Program-made: the position numbers and the translations under genes | NCBI RefSeq assembly: GCF_040958095.1 | Contig: NC_091181.1 | Span: 31,208,095 to 31,272,094 of the forward strand | Source of the DNA: Procambarus clarkii | Taxonomy: Eukaryota; Arthropoda; Malacostraca; Decapoda; Cambaridae | Direction: 5' to 3' | Length of the DNA: 64,000 nt | In this document: positions 48,367 to 60,743 of the stretch, piece after piece | Layout of the letters: each line of letters begins with the position of its first letter | Numbering within the stretch: the first letter of the stretch is position 1 | The notes under the pieces: generated by a model | What the model was told of the DNA's origin: nothing | What the model saw: the letters and a program-made list of their open reading frames with translations, nothing else | The model's database searches: none

Positions 48367-49080
48367 CTGTAATTGGAGGAGAGTGCAGACCAAGCTCTTC
48401 ACTCGCTTATATTCCCCCCACAACAACCACATACACGTGAGGGAGTGAGTGGTTGGGTTTCCCCAGCTGACTGACTGGTGTGTTTACAACTGGAGTGCAC
48501 CCCGGGCAGGGTCCACTCCACCTTTACTGGGCAGCGCCACTCATCCTGTGAGTGGACACACCGCCATAGTAGCATGTACAGCACTCCCCAATAGGAAGAA
48601 AACCCGCTGGGTTGTTCATCCTGTCACTTGTACTCCATATACAGCTGGGACTTGCTTAAACTGTCTCAAGTGAACAGCTTTTCAGACAAGAAGATTAACA
48701 TTTGTTAACCCCTGAAATTGACGTTATCTTGCGGGTGCAAATTGTAGAAATCTTACAGGTTAAACCTTATATAGGCCGTCGTCACTGCTCATAGTGTGCT
48801 GATGGGTACAGGAGCAGCCAACACCACAACCACTGTGTGCACTAAGGTGTTCTCTTCTCCCAGCCACCAGACCAAATAGCTGCGCTAACACACTCAGACT
48901 TGAGAATGGTCCAGGACGGACAGAAACGTCGTCGTCGTCCCTTCACCTTCTAGTGTGTGGTCTGGTCACCTGCGCTAATACGTCAAGGTAACTCAATTAG
49001 CATTACTCCCGTAATCAAGATTGTTCAGACTCACAACTGGACATTATTTGGAACTGAAGTTGTAACGTGTGACATATACG

Positions 49081-49194
<114 letters not shown>

Positions 49195-49584
49195 TTACAT
49201 ATACGAGACATACGAGTGTACACAGTACAACCCGGCCTCCTAAGGCGTCCCAACGTCACGAATCTGGCGTACTAAAGTGCCCTTATCCTTACCTATCAGA
49301 GGACCCAAAACAGAAAAAGGAACATTACGTCAATTTCGCGAGCCGCTGCCATCTTCTAGTACGACAGGTTTTGGCCTCAGGAAGAGTATACGTCAACATG
49401 CGACGCTGTATTAGGAGGACGGGTTAGACAATTTGTTTAAGTTCTACAACAAGATGACAAATTAAAACGAAAGAAGTTAATTCGATTCAAAATGTTAAAT
49501 GTAAATATGACAAAAGAGTGAGAAATGGGTCAATATGTTGATTTAAGACCGTTCAGAAGGCGGGGCCAGAAGCCAAGCTCGACC

Positions 49585-49900
49585 CTGCCAGACGACTTAG
49601 TTAAACACACACACAGGTGGAAACTGAGTACCCAAATGAGCCACAGAGACATTAGAAACAAATTTTTCAGTGTCAGAGTAGTTAACAATGGAATGCACCA
49701 AGCAGTGATGTGGTGGAGGCTGACTCCATACACAGCTTCAAATGTAGACTTGACAAGAGCCCAGTAGGCTCAGGAACCTGTACACCAGTTGGTTGACAGT
49801 TGAGAGACGGGACCAAAGAGCCAGAGCTCCACCCCCGCAAGTAATTATCAATAGAAGGCACCAAACCGGGAAGGCTATGTAAGCTCAACTAGGTGAGTAC
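49585..49900 (+). pseudogene. LINE 3'-end relic, same family as 9040-9865
   Basis: The frame reads DDLVKHTHRWKLSTQMSHRD, then IRNKFFSVRVVNNGMHQAVM and the LTPYTASN stretch, followed by the tail ttgagagacgggaccaaaga and cccccgcaagtaatt. A short deletion joins KH to THRW. It ends in a CA run near 49901-49912. Confidence 0.8.
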
Positions 49901-49925
49901 ACACACACACACGTCCAGCACTAAC

Positions 49926-50129
49926 CTGGATGAAACTGGGCTTCAGGGCACACAAAGGTGGCGTCCGGGTGAACAGAGAGTTGACTTGGTCTAGATAGAG
50001 AGTGGCGGGAAGCAAGCCATAGCCAGACAGCAGCACCTGGGCAAGCCAGACAACACACCACCTGTAGGTCCATGACTTGGGCTATGTGCTGGAACACTAC
50101 TGCTGACGTCTGGGTGGACAGGCGCAAAG
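49926..50129 (-). CDS. Possible orphan internal exon of an unidentified gene
   Basis: On the minus strand a roughly 100-nt pyrimidine tract leads into ccctccccag at 50130. It is followed by 204 nt that stay open in only one frame, up to the donor catccag|gttagt. The frame begins two bases before a codon and ends one base into one. It reads LRLSTQTSAVVFQHIAQVMD, then VCCLACPGAAVWLWLASRHS, then LSVHPDATFVCPEAQFHP. I do not recognise the protein; the alternating hydrophobic pattern could suit a beta-propeller strand set. The pyrimidine tract might instead be a simple (CCT)n repeat and the open frame chance. It does not join in phase to the Regnase exon at 35655. Confidence 0.3.
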
Positions 50130-50299
50130 CTGGGGAGGGAAGGCAGGAGAGGGGGGAAGGGAGAGGAGGAGAGAGAGGGGGAAGGAGAGGGGGACGGGAG
50201 AGGAGGAGGAGGAGGGAAGATTATACACATGTATTATGAAGATATCGTGTAGCGTGCAGCCGACGCGACAAGTTCCGGGTTTGACGGCCAGAACACCTT

Positions 50300-50405
50300 T
50301 GGTGGTACACACCTGCTACACACCCTCGTGGTACACACCCGCTACACACCCTCGTGGTACACACCAGCTACATAATCTCGTGGTACACACCCGCTACACA
50401 CTACT
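50300..50405. repeat. 26-bp minisatellite, four copies
   Basis: Units read tggtacacacccgctacaca then ccctcg, with changes in the third and fourth unit. Confidence 0.85.
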
Positions 50406-50511
50406 CAGTATATATTCTCATAGGTTTCACTTATCTCCAAGTTTCCCGCCATTTGTCAGCCGATTTCTCCGGTTTCCCGCGCGAGCGGCGGCGTCCTGGT
50501 TGTAAGTGCTG

Positions 50512-50655
50512 CTAGGGTGAGGGAGGTACAGGGTGAGGGAGGTATAGGGTGAGGGAGGTACAGGGTGAGGGAGGTACAGGGTGAGAGAGGTATAGGGTGA
50601 GGGAGGTACAGGGTGAGGCAGGTACAGGGTGAGAGAGGTACAAGGGTGAGAGGAG
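50512..50655. repeat. 16-bp minisatellite, about nine copies
   Basis: Units read gggtgagggaggtaca, with ta/ca and gag/ggg variants. Confidence 0.9.
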
Positions 50656-50761
50656 TGTGAGGCCGTCAGACCTGCCTCAGTACAATAAAGTTACTGAACA
50701 TGAGGAAGGATCTCAATATATCATGTCAGGTGATTGAATAACCGAAATTAATTCTTTATTG

Positions 50762-50938
50762 GTAACGCCCAACCACTTGGGCTGGACGGTAGAGCGACGG
50801 TTCTTTGCAAGTCGGCGTTCAATCCCCCGACTATCCACAAGTGGTTAGGCGCCATTCCTCCCCCACGTTCCATCCCAAACCCTTATCCAGGCCCTTTCCA
50901 AGTGCTATAAAGTCGTAACGGCTTGGCGCTTTACCCTG
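50762..50938 (+). mobile_element. tRNA-derived SINE, Ala(TGC)-like head
   Basis: The acceptor accacttg pairs with caagtggt, ctttgcaag places TGC at the anticodon and ggcgttcaatccccc forms the T arm. A body follows (ccatcccaaacccttatcca then gtcgtaacggcttggcgctt). Related copies lie at 5473, 55262 and 56921, and its 5' edge also appears alone at 52033. Confidence 0.7.
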
Positions 50939-51018
50939 AAAATTAATGAAATTGTTGAATCACTTGTTGTGATATAAACCATATTATTGATATGTATTTC
51001 TGAACATTTATGTGTGTG

Positions 51019-51027
<9 letters not shown>

Positions 51028-51083
<56 letters not shown>
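51028..51083. repeat. (TA)n microsatellite beside a palindrome
   Basis: About 56 bases of TA. A further short TA run (51289-51302) lies on the other side of the palindrome at 51115-51290. Confidence 0.95.
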
Positions 51084-51086
<3 letters not shown>

Positions 51087-51114
51087 ACAATGATCACAAA
51101 AACACTGATCCAAG

Positions 51115-51290
51115 TATGCAGAATAACCACATATGAAAAATAGAAAATGCTTAACGCGTTTTCGGTTAATTCGCCTTCATCAGAGCAAAGTAGAATGATT
51201 CTAGAATCATTCTACTTTGCTCTGATGAAGGCGAATTAGCCGAAAACGCGTTAAGCATTTTCTATTTTTCATATGTGGTTATTCTGCATA
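51115..51290. mobile_element. 176-bp near-perfect palindrome
   Basis: The arms of 88 bases meet at tctaga (centre 51202/51203). The left arm starts tatgcagaataaccacatat and the right arm ends with its complement. Only a base or two differs (ggttaattcg against cgaattagcc). It is flanked by TA on both sides, in keeping with insertion into TA-rich DNA. No coding capacity. Confidence 0.9.
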
Positions 51291-52095
51291 TATATATATA
51301 TATTGCAAGACTGTCACTTGCATAGCTAAACGAACTAACCCATTATGTGCCTCTGAAACCCTTTCCCTCACCGCCCACGGGATGGGTATGGTACATAATA
51401 AAGAAATGAAATGACCCCTCCACCGTAACAAGGTGATCAAAGATGCTGCCTTAAGACTGGTGCTCCAGCAGCCACAGAGCGCCCCCCCCCCCCCCCCCCA
51501 CAATGATGCTTCCCTACACCAGGCCGTTCTGGTGCCGCCAGCCGGAAGTGCAGTAGTTAAGACGGCGAGAGAAGGAGTTTGTTCCGAGTGAGCAACTGGC
51601 CTCCACTCTACCGTCTTATGCTGCTCCTTGCACTCGGCTCCAGGTCCCTCTGAGGGACCAATACACATGTCAACACTGTCACCGAAATGATTCACATGGA
51701 ACTCACGTCACTCTGTAATTGAATGCACAATTCCCAAGAGTTTAAGAGAACAATTCAATCATTAACGTGCAAGATCTGATCCGGGATGCCATCTTGCCCA
51801 AAATTCTACTCCAGTTTTGTCTATTGCAGACAGTGCACCGCCTGCAAGTCTCTGACCTTCTCTTTTATCTCCTATGTGCCGCAAAGTTACCTAAAGTAAT
51901 ATAATTAGATCGCTATACTTGCCGTTTTCTCATAAATTCGAGGAATAAACCCTGCAAGTCAGCCGACGTCTTGATCAGCAGAAAACACGGAGCCACAACG
52001 ATCATTGGACTCGAGAGGAGAAAAGGAATTATGCCCAACCACCTGGATAGTTGGGTATTTGTATGTGGTACATGGCAAATGTACATAGCCATACA

Positions 52096-52346
52096 CAGGG
52101 TGGGTATGAGGCCCCACTACCACTCACAGGGTGGGTATGAGGCCCCACTACCACTCACAGGGTGGGTATGAGGCCCCACTACCACTCACAGGGTGGGTAT
52201 GAGGCCCCACTACCACTCACAGGGTGGGTATGAGGCCCCACTACCACTCACAGGGTGGGTATGAGGGTCCACTACCACTCACAGGGTGGGTATGAGGCCC
52301 CACTACCACTCACAGGGTTGGCATGAGGCCCCACTACCACTCACAG
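52096..52346. repeat. 31-bp minisatellite, eight copies
   Basis: Units read cacagggtgggtatgaggcc then ccactaccact. A gggtcc variant lies near 52265 and a ggttggc variant near 52316. The array runs directly into the GA tract. Confidence 0.95.
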
Positions 52347-52355
52347 TTTATGAGA

Positions 52356-53080
<725 letters not shown>

Positions 53081-53417
53081 GCGAGAACAAGGATATGAAC
53101 CACCGTCACCCCAACAATAAGACAGCGCCGAGAATTTCACCCGATGCTTTCGAGCAGGTAGACGTTCCCGGTGGACCGGGAGGACTGCAAGCTGAACTGA
53201 TCCCTATGACAGGAGTGAGGACGCGTGTGTTCACCTTGAGCCAATAACCTACAAACACCACCCCACACCCTCCCAGCCCCACCCGGCTCCTAGGCTCTCT
53301 AAGCCAGACGGAACTAGACCCCTCCAAGGCTCTTCCCCGCGGGTGGCGCTGACACCGCGCGCATACACCGCGAAATGGGGTCACCTACAGGTCACCTCAC
53401 GACAAGCGACTCACCCT

Positions 53418-53479
53418 AATGTCCTCTAGAAGACCGTAGCTCGTGTGGAGGGTGGTGTAGCGGCGGGGTGTAGGCGGCT
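53418..53479 (-). CDS. Weak candidate exon, unidentified
   Basis: On the minus strand the only frame open into the donor acattagg|gtgagt ends TLHTSYGLLEDIR, which looks protein-like. The best acceptor is ccagtgtag after a TG-rich, poorly pyrimidine-rich stretch. It does not meet the orphan exon at 50129 in phase. The GC-rich 53.5-53.9 kb beside it has open frames on both strands that I cannot choose between. Confidence 0.12.
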
Positions 53480-53975
53480 ACACTGGAGCACACACCGGTG
53501 GTGACACACACACACACGCACACACACACACCCGGGGCATACAACTTTTGGATCTCCCGCACACGGATGTGGACGAGGACCTGGCGAACTTTCCCCACCA
53601 CGCCTACTACACCCCCCCCCCGCCCCCCCCACCCCCACACAAGCACCCCCCACCACCCTACCCAAGTCGTGCAAGCACCACCACCACCACAAGGCACCGT
53701 GAGCAGCGACGCTCCTGCAGGTGGGAGGCGTCTAGACAACAACTGGTCCGCCGGCGCGGCACACAGCCAACCCAGGTGCTCCTGCTGGCCGCCGCCGCCG
53801 CCGTCCTCAACAAGCACACAGGGGCACGTAACTACCCTCACTAACAATGACCTCTTGCGACGCCACAATCCTGCCAGGTTCAAACCGTGGTGTCAGACGT
53901 TGACAACGGCGCCAGTGGCGCCATGAAATGCTGGAAATAAAGCAGTCAGGCGAGAGTATGAGGCTATGGTTGTCA

Positions 53976-54475
53976 NNNNNNNNNNNNNNNNNNNNNNNNN
54001 NNNNNNNNNNNNNNNNNNNNNNNNNNNNNNNNNNNNNNNNNNNNNNNNNNNNNNNNNNNNNNNNNNNNNNNNNNNNNNNNNNNNNNNNNNNNNNNNNNNN
54101 NNNNNNNNNNNNNNNNNNNNNNNNNNNNNNNNNNNNNNNNNNNNNNNNNNNNNNNNNNNNNNNNNNNNNNNNNNNNNNNNNNNNNNNNNNNNNNNNNNNN
54201 NNNNNNNNNNNNNNNNNNNNNNNNNNNNNNNNNNNNNNNNNNNNNNNNNNNNNNNNNNNNNNNNNNNNNNNNNNNNNNNNNNNNNNNNNNNNNNNNNNNN
54301 NNNNNNNNNNNNNNNNNNNNNNNNNNNNNNNNNNNNNNNNNNNNNNNNNNNNNNNNNNNNNNNNNNNNNNNNNNNNNNNNNNNNNNNNNNNNNNNNNNNN
54401 NNNNNNNNNNNNNNNNNNNNNNNNNNNNNNNNNNNNNNNNNNNNNNNNNNNNNNNNNNNNNNNNNNNNNNNNNNN
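53976..54475. other. Assembly gap of exactly 500 N
   Basis: A run of 500 N, a round number typical of a scaffold gap of unknown true size. Frames crossing it are meaningless, and order across it rests on the scaffolding. Confidence 0.99.
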
Positions 54476-55260
54476 GTGGACGAATTTACGAACTAATGAT
54501 AATTATGTCCGAAGGGAATTACCAACCCAGCAATTAGCATATAGCTCCTTTCTTAGGCATTCAATCACTATCCTTGCAAGAATGTCAACTGATTTAAATA
54601 AATTATAACCAGTAGCTTTACACAAATAAATCATTTTAACGTGATATGTATACATGAAAAATAAATTGGAGCAATTAGGTGACTCGACCAATGAGGTGAC
54701 TCGAATCCAAGCCGAGTCAATGATCCCATTGTTCAACCCGTCCTCGACTCAAGTCCATTACATCCAGCGGTCGACCCACAGACGCATTCATAAATTTTAA
54801 CATGTTGTTCATTCAAAACGGGAATTTTCTCAAATATAAATTAATATTATAATATATTAGCATATTGTGCATATATAGGCATAGGTTAGGTTAGGTGTTT
54901 AGGTTCTGTTGGCGATTATTTGTATTTGTAGTACGTGGGTGAAGCATTTACAGCGTTGTGGTTCGAACAAAATTCGTCAGTGAAGCACTTGTTCCGGATA
55001 TGTTCGAACGTGAGCAGTTGTGAGTCGTGTGTAAACCGCTTTTCATTCATAAACAGTGGGTTTGGCGGGTGCATGGAATCACTTTTGGGTCTTTGTTTGG
55101 AGGACGGGCTTTATGGTTCCAGTAAGATGCGCAGCTGGGAGTCCCTTTGTTCACCGGTTCGAGTCCTCCTCATTGCTCCAATTGATTTACTCACTAATAC
55201 GTTTATTGGTATACTGGAAAATATATTTGTGAATATAATTGCTCGACGGACAGAATATAA
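54476..55260. other. No gene seen
   Basis: Mostly AT-rich sequence with taggttaggttaggtgtttagg near 54885. A 152-codon plus frame (54935-55393) crosses into the SINE at 55262 and has no recognisable motif, so it is not called. Confidence 0.5.
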
Positions 55261-55261
55261 T

Positions 55262-55345
55262 TGGCTGGATACAACAATTTGGACTGGTCGGCAGAGCAAG
55301 GACCTTGATTCACGAAGAATCGCCGTTCGAACCCCGATGGTTCAA
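55262..55345 (+). mobile_element. tRNA-derived SINE fragment, Ala-like family
   Basis: It reads caatttggactggtcggcag, then cgccgttcgaaccccgatgg and caagtggttgg, so the acceptor halves caattt/aagtgg only partly pair. Diverged relative of 50762. A separate inverted fragment of the 40183 module and a SINE end (cccaggaagcagcccgtgac) follow at 55475-55530. Confidence 0.5.
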
Positions 55346-55847
55346 GTGGTTGGTCACCTTTCCTTCACCACGTCTTCATACCCCAGCTCCTGATCCCCGT
55401 ATTCAAGTGTTATGTGTAGGCGTACCAGCCCCGATATGTATATATACATATAATTTTTTATTTCGGGGCTTCAGTGTCCCCGCGGCCCGGTCCTCGACCA
55501 GGCCTCCACGCCCAGGAAGCAGCCCGTGACACTCATATACGATATACAAATTGACATCAATTAATACAATCTTATGTAAGTCTCAAATAAATTTTATAAT
55601 ATAGGTTTTTTTGTTTCTTAATATGTCACATAACCCTAATTGAAAACTGCCAGTTATTAAATTGGTCTCAAAGGCGAATTATTATTTTTATTTACTCTTG
55701 TACACCTGTTCATTCCAGGCAGAACTGTGGCGATTTGTACACAAAATTTAGGAATAAAACCCTTGGAGTCTGATTGGATATATGGCCCATGGTAGCCTTG
55801 CTTGAGTTGTGGTCAACAGCTATAGTTTAAGTCACTGCAACTGGTCC

Positions 55848-56245
55848 TATAGTCCAGTCACTGGTCCTATGGTTCCAGTCACTGGTTCCATGGTTCCAGT
55901 CACTGGTTCCATGGTTCCAGTCACTGGTTCCATGGTTCCAGTCACTGGTTCCATGGTTCCAGTCACTGGTTCCATGGTTCCAGTCACTGGTTCCATGGTT
56001 CCAGTCACTGGTTCCATGGTTCCAGTCACTGGTTCCATGGTTCCAGTCACTGGTTCCATGGTTCCAGTCACTGGTCCTATGGTTCCAGTCACTGGTTCCA
56101 TGGTTCCAGTCACTGGTCCTATGGTTCCAGTCACTGGTCCTATGGTTCCAGTCACTGGTCCTATGGTTCCAGTCACTGGTCCTATGGTTCCAGTCACAGG
56201 TCTTCCTGTTCCATACACTAATCGAGTAGTTCCAGTCACCTCCAG
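55848..56245. repeat. 21-bp minisatellite, about 18 copies
   Basis: Units read ggttccagtcactggttccat or the ggtcctat variant. Since 21 is a multiple of three, the plus strand reads as repeated VPVTGSM/VPVTGPM and the minus strand as repeated DWNHGTS, both uninterrupted. A repeat artefact is the default reading. Confidence 0.95.
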
Positions 56246-56615
56246 TCACTAGCTTCGATTCACGCCACCAGTGCTATCGTTGAAGTCACCAGACACGCCC
56301 GCAGGTAACAGTCACGTTACTGGCAGGCACTTGGTAACGCCGGAGCGCTGGGTGACGGAGCGGGGATCCTCAGTTCCGGTCAGTGGCTACGGGGTGACTG
56401 GTCCCGGTCAGTGAGCAACAGGTGACGCCTCGCAGACCTCCGTCATTACGACGGCCCGGGGAGGGCAGTACACACAGGCCGTCGCCGCCGCCGCTCATGT
56501 CTCCTGCCGCAGCTACAACGACGCCGCCGCCGCCTGCCGCTGGCAGCGGTCTACGTGTTAAAACTGTACCGCGTAACGGTGTTGAGACGGCGCTGTTGAG
56601 GTGGTTCTCTTGGGC

Positions 56616-56805
56616 TTAGGTCAGGCTCCTAGGTCAGGTCAGGTCAGGCTCCTAGATCAGGTCAGGTCAGGCTCCTAGATCAGGTCAGGTCAGGTTCCTA
56701 GATCAGGTCAGGTCAGGCTCCTAGATCAGGTCAGGTTCCTATATCAGGTCAGGTCAGGTTCCTATATCAGGTCAGGTCAGGTTCCTATATCAGGTCAGGT
56801 TAAGC
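56616..56805. repeat. 23-bp minisatellite with nested aggtc units
   Basis: Units read aggtcaggtcaggctcctagatc, about eight copies, with ggttcc and tatatc variants toward the right. Confidence 0.9.
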
Positions 56806-56920
56806 TTTTTAAGCTGCTGGAAGCCATTGCAGTTTTATATAAACAGCGGTTTGATAGTCATCTCATTTCCATTGATATATTTCTGAATTACCATTTAATA
56901 ATGACTTCTTCAACCCAACC

Positions 56921-57080
56921 ACTTGGATTGGTTGTTACAGCGACGGCTGCACTTCTTGCAGGTCGGTGTTCGATTCCCGACAGTCCAGTGCTTGGGCACC
57001 AACCCTTCCTACGTCCCTCCAGGATGCTTGCATGATAGGTAATCACTTCCAAGACCTATCAGTGCCTTCACCTCATAATG
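56921..57080 (+). mobile_element. tRNA-derived SINE, Ala(TGC)-like family
   Basis: It reads cccaaccacttggattggtt, ctgcacttcttgcaggtcgg and ggtgttcgattcccgacagt, then a body with ccttcctacgtccctccagg. Same family as 50762. Confidence 0.65.
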
Positions 57081-57159
57081 ACCATACAGCAAAGGTTTGG
57101 AGTCAATGTTGAGGAATATTATTATCAATGTGTCACTCAGATCAATGACCATAATGTTT

Positions 57160-57480
57160 CTCTACCTCGGTGAGGCGTCTCTTGTCTGTGTGGTAGAGTC
57201 TCTTGTCTGTGAGGTAGAGTCTGTTGTCTGTGAGGTAAGAGTCCTGTTGTCTGTGGGGTAGAAGTCTCTTGTCTGTGAGGTAGAGTCTGTTGTCTGTGAG
57301 GTAGTCTCTCTTGTCTGTGAGGTAGAGTCTCTTGTCTGTGAGGTAGTCTCTCTTGTCTTGTGAGGTAGTCTCTCTTGTCTGTGAGGTAGTCTCTCTTGTC
57401 TGTGAGGTAGAGTCTCTTGTCTGTGAGGTAGTCTCTCTTGTCTTGTGAGGTAGAGTCTCTTGTCTGTGAGGTAGACAAGA
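57160..57480. repeat. 21-bp minisatellite, about 15 copies
   Basis: Units read tctcttgtctgtgaggtaga, with agtctc, ttgtctt and gagtctgttg variants. Minus frames such as repeated DKRDYLT are artefacts. From 57490 to 58950 the DNA is C-rich with CCT/CCA low complexity and an 18-bp triplicate at about 58530-58590; no gene was seen. Confidence 0.9.
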
Positions 57481-59015
57481 GACAGTCTCTTACCTCTGCC
57501 TCTCTTGTTCCCTCTGATGGTGTCAAGGTCTCTGTCGTGTTTGGGGTCTGGGTTCGCTGAGAGGAATAATTTGTGAGAGGGGGGAATAATGAGAGAATGA
57601 AAGGAGAAGCAAGTGAAGGGTGTGCATGGGCGCGGGGGGGGGGGGGGGGTTAGAGAGGCCTTGGAGAGTAGGCAAGATGGGATTTGTACTTTTTTTTGTA
57701 TTTCAAAAGTACAATTTGTTCCTCTTCCACCTGCTTCTTGCCCCTCCTCGTCTTTCCCTCTCCATGGCTCCTCCCCCAACACACAACGGGCCCCCACCCC
57801 TCCTACCCCCCCCACACCCCTCCAGGCCAAGTTCCAGGCCAATCACCCCTCCTTCCCCCCCCCCTCTCCACAACCGCACCCCCCCCCCCCACACACACAC
57901 GTGAACTATGGCGTCTGGCTGCCCTCAGGGGGGCGTCGCTCCAACCATTACCTCAGCCCAGTGTAGGCACCTCAGCTACCGCCGCAGGGGACGCGAACCC
58001 CTCCCTCTCCCCTGTCCACAACCCCCCACCCCATCACCACAACCCCCCCCCCACCGCAACTCCCCCTTCCCACTCCGTCACCAAACCGTCTCACCTTCCC
58101 CCACCTCCTTCACTCACGTCTCCTCCCTTCCCCTTTCCCCTTCCCTACCTACCCCTCCCCCACCTTCCCCCCCCACCCCTCATTTACCTCAGTTCCCTCT
58201 GATATTCTTGTTCTTCTTTCGTTGCTTATTTTCCATCTTTAGTTGTCTATTGCTTTTTTTCCAGTTCTTTCGTTCCAAACCCTCTTTCTAAATTTGTTTA
58301 CAAATACGTAACCGTCTCTAGTTGATTGGTGTTTAGTGTGTTCCCTTTCTCTCGATTTTCTCCTCTGTTCTTTTTATTCTCCTCTGCTACTTTCCTCCTC
58401 TTTCTCTCTTCTGCTACGCCTTTTCATCATTTTGCTTCTTTCCTCCTTCTGGAATCTGCATTTTGCCTCTTAGGTCATCATATTTGTCTTTTTCTGTCAT
58501 TCGAGCCTTCCACATCCAGTACTCTGAGGCGCCCTGAGAGTACCGTGACGTCCTCAGAGTACCGTGACGTCCCCAGAGTACCGTGGCCTCCCCCCCCCCC
58601 ACGTCTCTCTTCCCCCCACACACTTTCTTGTCTAAGGTCAACAATCGTTCCACATCAAACTACCTTACTAGCTGCTCCTAATGTAAACTCATTTGCTCTA
58701 CAACTTTGATCCACACATCAACACTCGGACTATTCACTGTAATACTCTACAGAAAAAAAATCACTTATGCCTAAAATCTGACTAATTTGCATACATAACT
58801 AATGAGCTGTTTGGTGATGTGACATTTAAATGAAGACGTTTTATTCAAGTTAATGGGTGAATATAGTCTGTAATACTGGCATGGCTCTCCATCATCCTGT
58901 ATACGATATAAGCCTATATGGTTTGAGCATGGATTTATTAATGTATGGAGAAAAATTGTCAGGTTATCGTAATAAACGTGAGGTCGCTGGATTGTTTCAA
59001 GCGTAGGTTATATAT

Positions 59016-59017
<2 letters not shown>

Positions 59018-59110
<93 letters not shown>
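59018..59110. repeat. (TA)n microsatellite at a SINE 3' end
   Basis: About 90 bases of TA directly joined to the tail of the minus-strand SINE at 59111. Confidence 0.95.
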
Positions 59111-59111
<1 letters not shown>

Positions 59112-59270
59112 GTATGTGAGAAAGCTGTATGAACGCGCAAGCCATAGATCACTAAGAACTCTTTGACCAGCTAGGATTCAAACCCATGCCGTCCAGGATC
59201 ACCCCTAAACGTACACAGTACCGTGACCACCGCACCAATGGTCGTCTAAGACGATCGACTTGAGAAGCTT
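59111..59270 (-). mobile_element. tRNA-derived SINE
   Basis: On the minus strand ggtgcggtggtcacggtact begins the head, gggtttgaatcctagctggt is the T arm, and agttcttagtgatctatggc plus gcgcgttcatacagctttct form the body before TA. Same family as 1466 and 47960. Confidence 0.7.
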
Positions 59271-59799
59271 GTTGTTTGCTAAGCTTGTAGCGGCGAACTC
59301 TCACCTGATCTGGCCAAGATAAACAAAAATATCCAAATTCTCCAAACTTCCGCCTATAACCATCTAATTTATTTATTTATTAATTTATACTAAATCCAAA
59401 TAATGAAAGGTATTTATATAACTGCCATTACTATTTTATTGTCATGTTTAATTCGAAGATAATTATGCAGAATGTGTGAGGAATTTGACTCGTAGTATAC
59501 ACGACACCGCTTATCAGTCTTCAGATGTTTCTAATCCCAGTATGATCTGCGTCGCTCCGCCATGTTGGATGAATCCAGGTATTCAAAGAATCGCAAAATT
59601 CTGTACAGACTTCCTATAACCTCCTAATGTAGTTGCCATTTACAATAGCTTGTTGCAAGGAAACGATTATTGCAATACCCTGATTAATTCAAGGAACACT
59701 AGCAACGCTTTGGGAGAGGATTCTGGATTGGATCCGGGATTGGCGTTTAGAGTGTTCATGTAAAGGGTACGAGTTATATCATGCACGAGACGGTGATTG

Positions 59800-60172
59800 G
59801 TGATTGATAAAGATTAAGCCACCCAAGAGGTGGCACGGGCATGAATAGCCCGTAACGAGACTGTGGTTGTTGTTGTTGTTGTTTTAGATTTAGCTAGTCA
59901 GAACGAAGTGTCTATGTAGCACGGGCTATGGTGAGCCCGTAACTTACCTGGCACAGGAGCGGGGCCAGTAGCACGGGCTATGGTGAGCCCGTAACTTACC
60001 TGGCACAGGAGCGGGGAACGTAACCTAACCTATCCCAAACCCACCTAACCCAACCGAGCCTAACCCAGCCTCACCTGAGCTAACAGAGCCTAACCTGACA
60101 GGCAACTGTTGCTGGTTTACTTCTACGAATTATTCAGTAGTTCGATTACGGGCTCACCATAGCCCGTGCTAC
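59800..60172. repeat. Cluster of dispersed repeats
   Basis: A 2828-family copy lies at 59800-59853, followed by two 2762-family copies at 59917-59958 and 59968-60016 and an inverted fragment at 60145-60172. Between 60018 and 60100 is a degenerate ctaac/cctaacc stretch. Confidence 0.8.
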
Positions 60173-60743
60173 ATGAACACTTCGTCCTGAGTAGCTAACT
60201 CTGAAACAACAACAACAAAGTAGTTCGACCTTGAAGGGGGGGCCCTCGATTCAACCCTAAAGAATACATACACAGGCATCCTGTCCCCCGACAACACAAA
60301 TTATCATTCAGCTGCACCTGTAGCGGATTATTAGGCGCGTGCAGATTCCACCAACTTACAGTTAACTCATTAAAGCTCAAGTTAACATGTTAACTGGCCT
60401 GGTGTGTGTGCACAGCGCTAAATAACGCGTTTCGCTGTAGCTGTCAACATCATCGGAGGCAGAGGGGAAGTGGAAACAAATTTGCTGATTTCACATCATG
60501 TAATTGAAATAAGTTTATTGAGGTAAAATACACACAAAGGGATGAGGTAGCTCAAGCTATTCTCACCCCGTTTCACATCATGTGAGTCAGGTGGGATGGG
60601 GGGGCAGTAGATGTGGGAAGTTCTTTCCTGGTCTCGTCAAGTCGAATATGTAAAGCGCAAGTTGGCTGGTCATAGTTAGATGGGTGTTTGAGTTGTAGTG
60701 CTTCGGCTATGTCTAATCTTCTATTGTCGCGGTGTCTGTCGAT

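Noticed and set aside
53548-53844. Plus frame beginning MDLPHTDVDEDLANF
   Set aside because: The start looks protein-like but passes into proline and alanine low complexity, with no splice sites I could defend; left as a finding only.
54935-55393. 152-codon plus frame with several Cys
   Set aside because: Its 3' half lies in a SINE and its 5' half has no motif.
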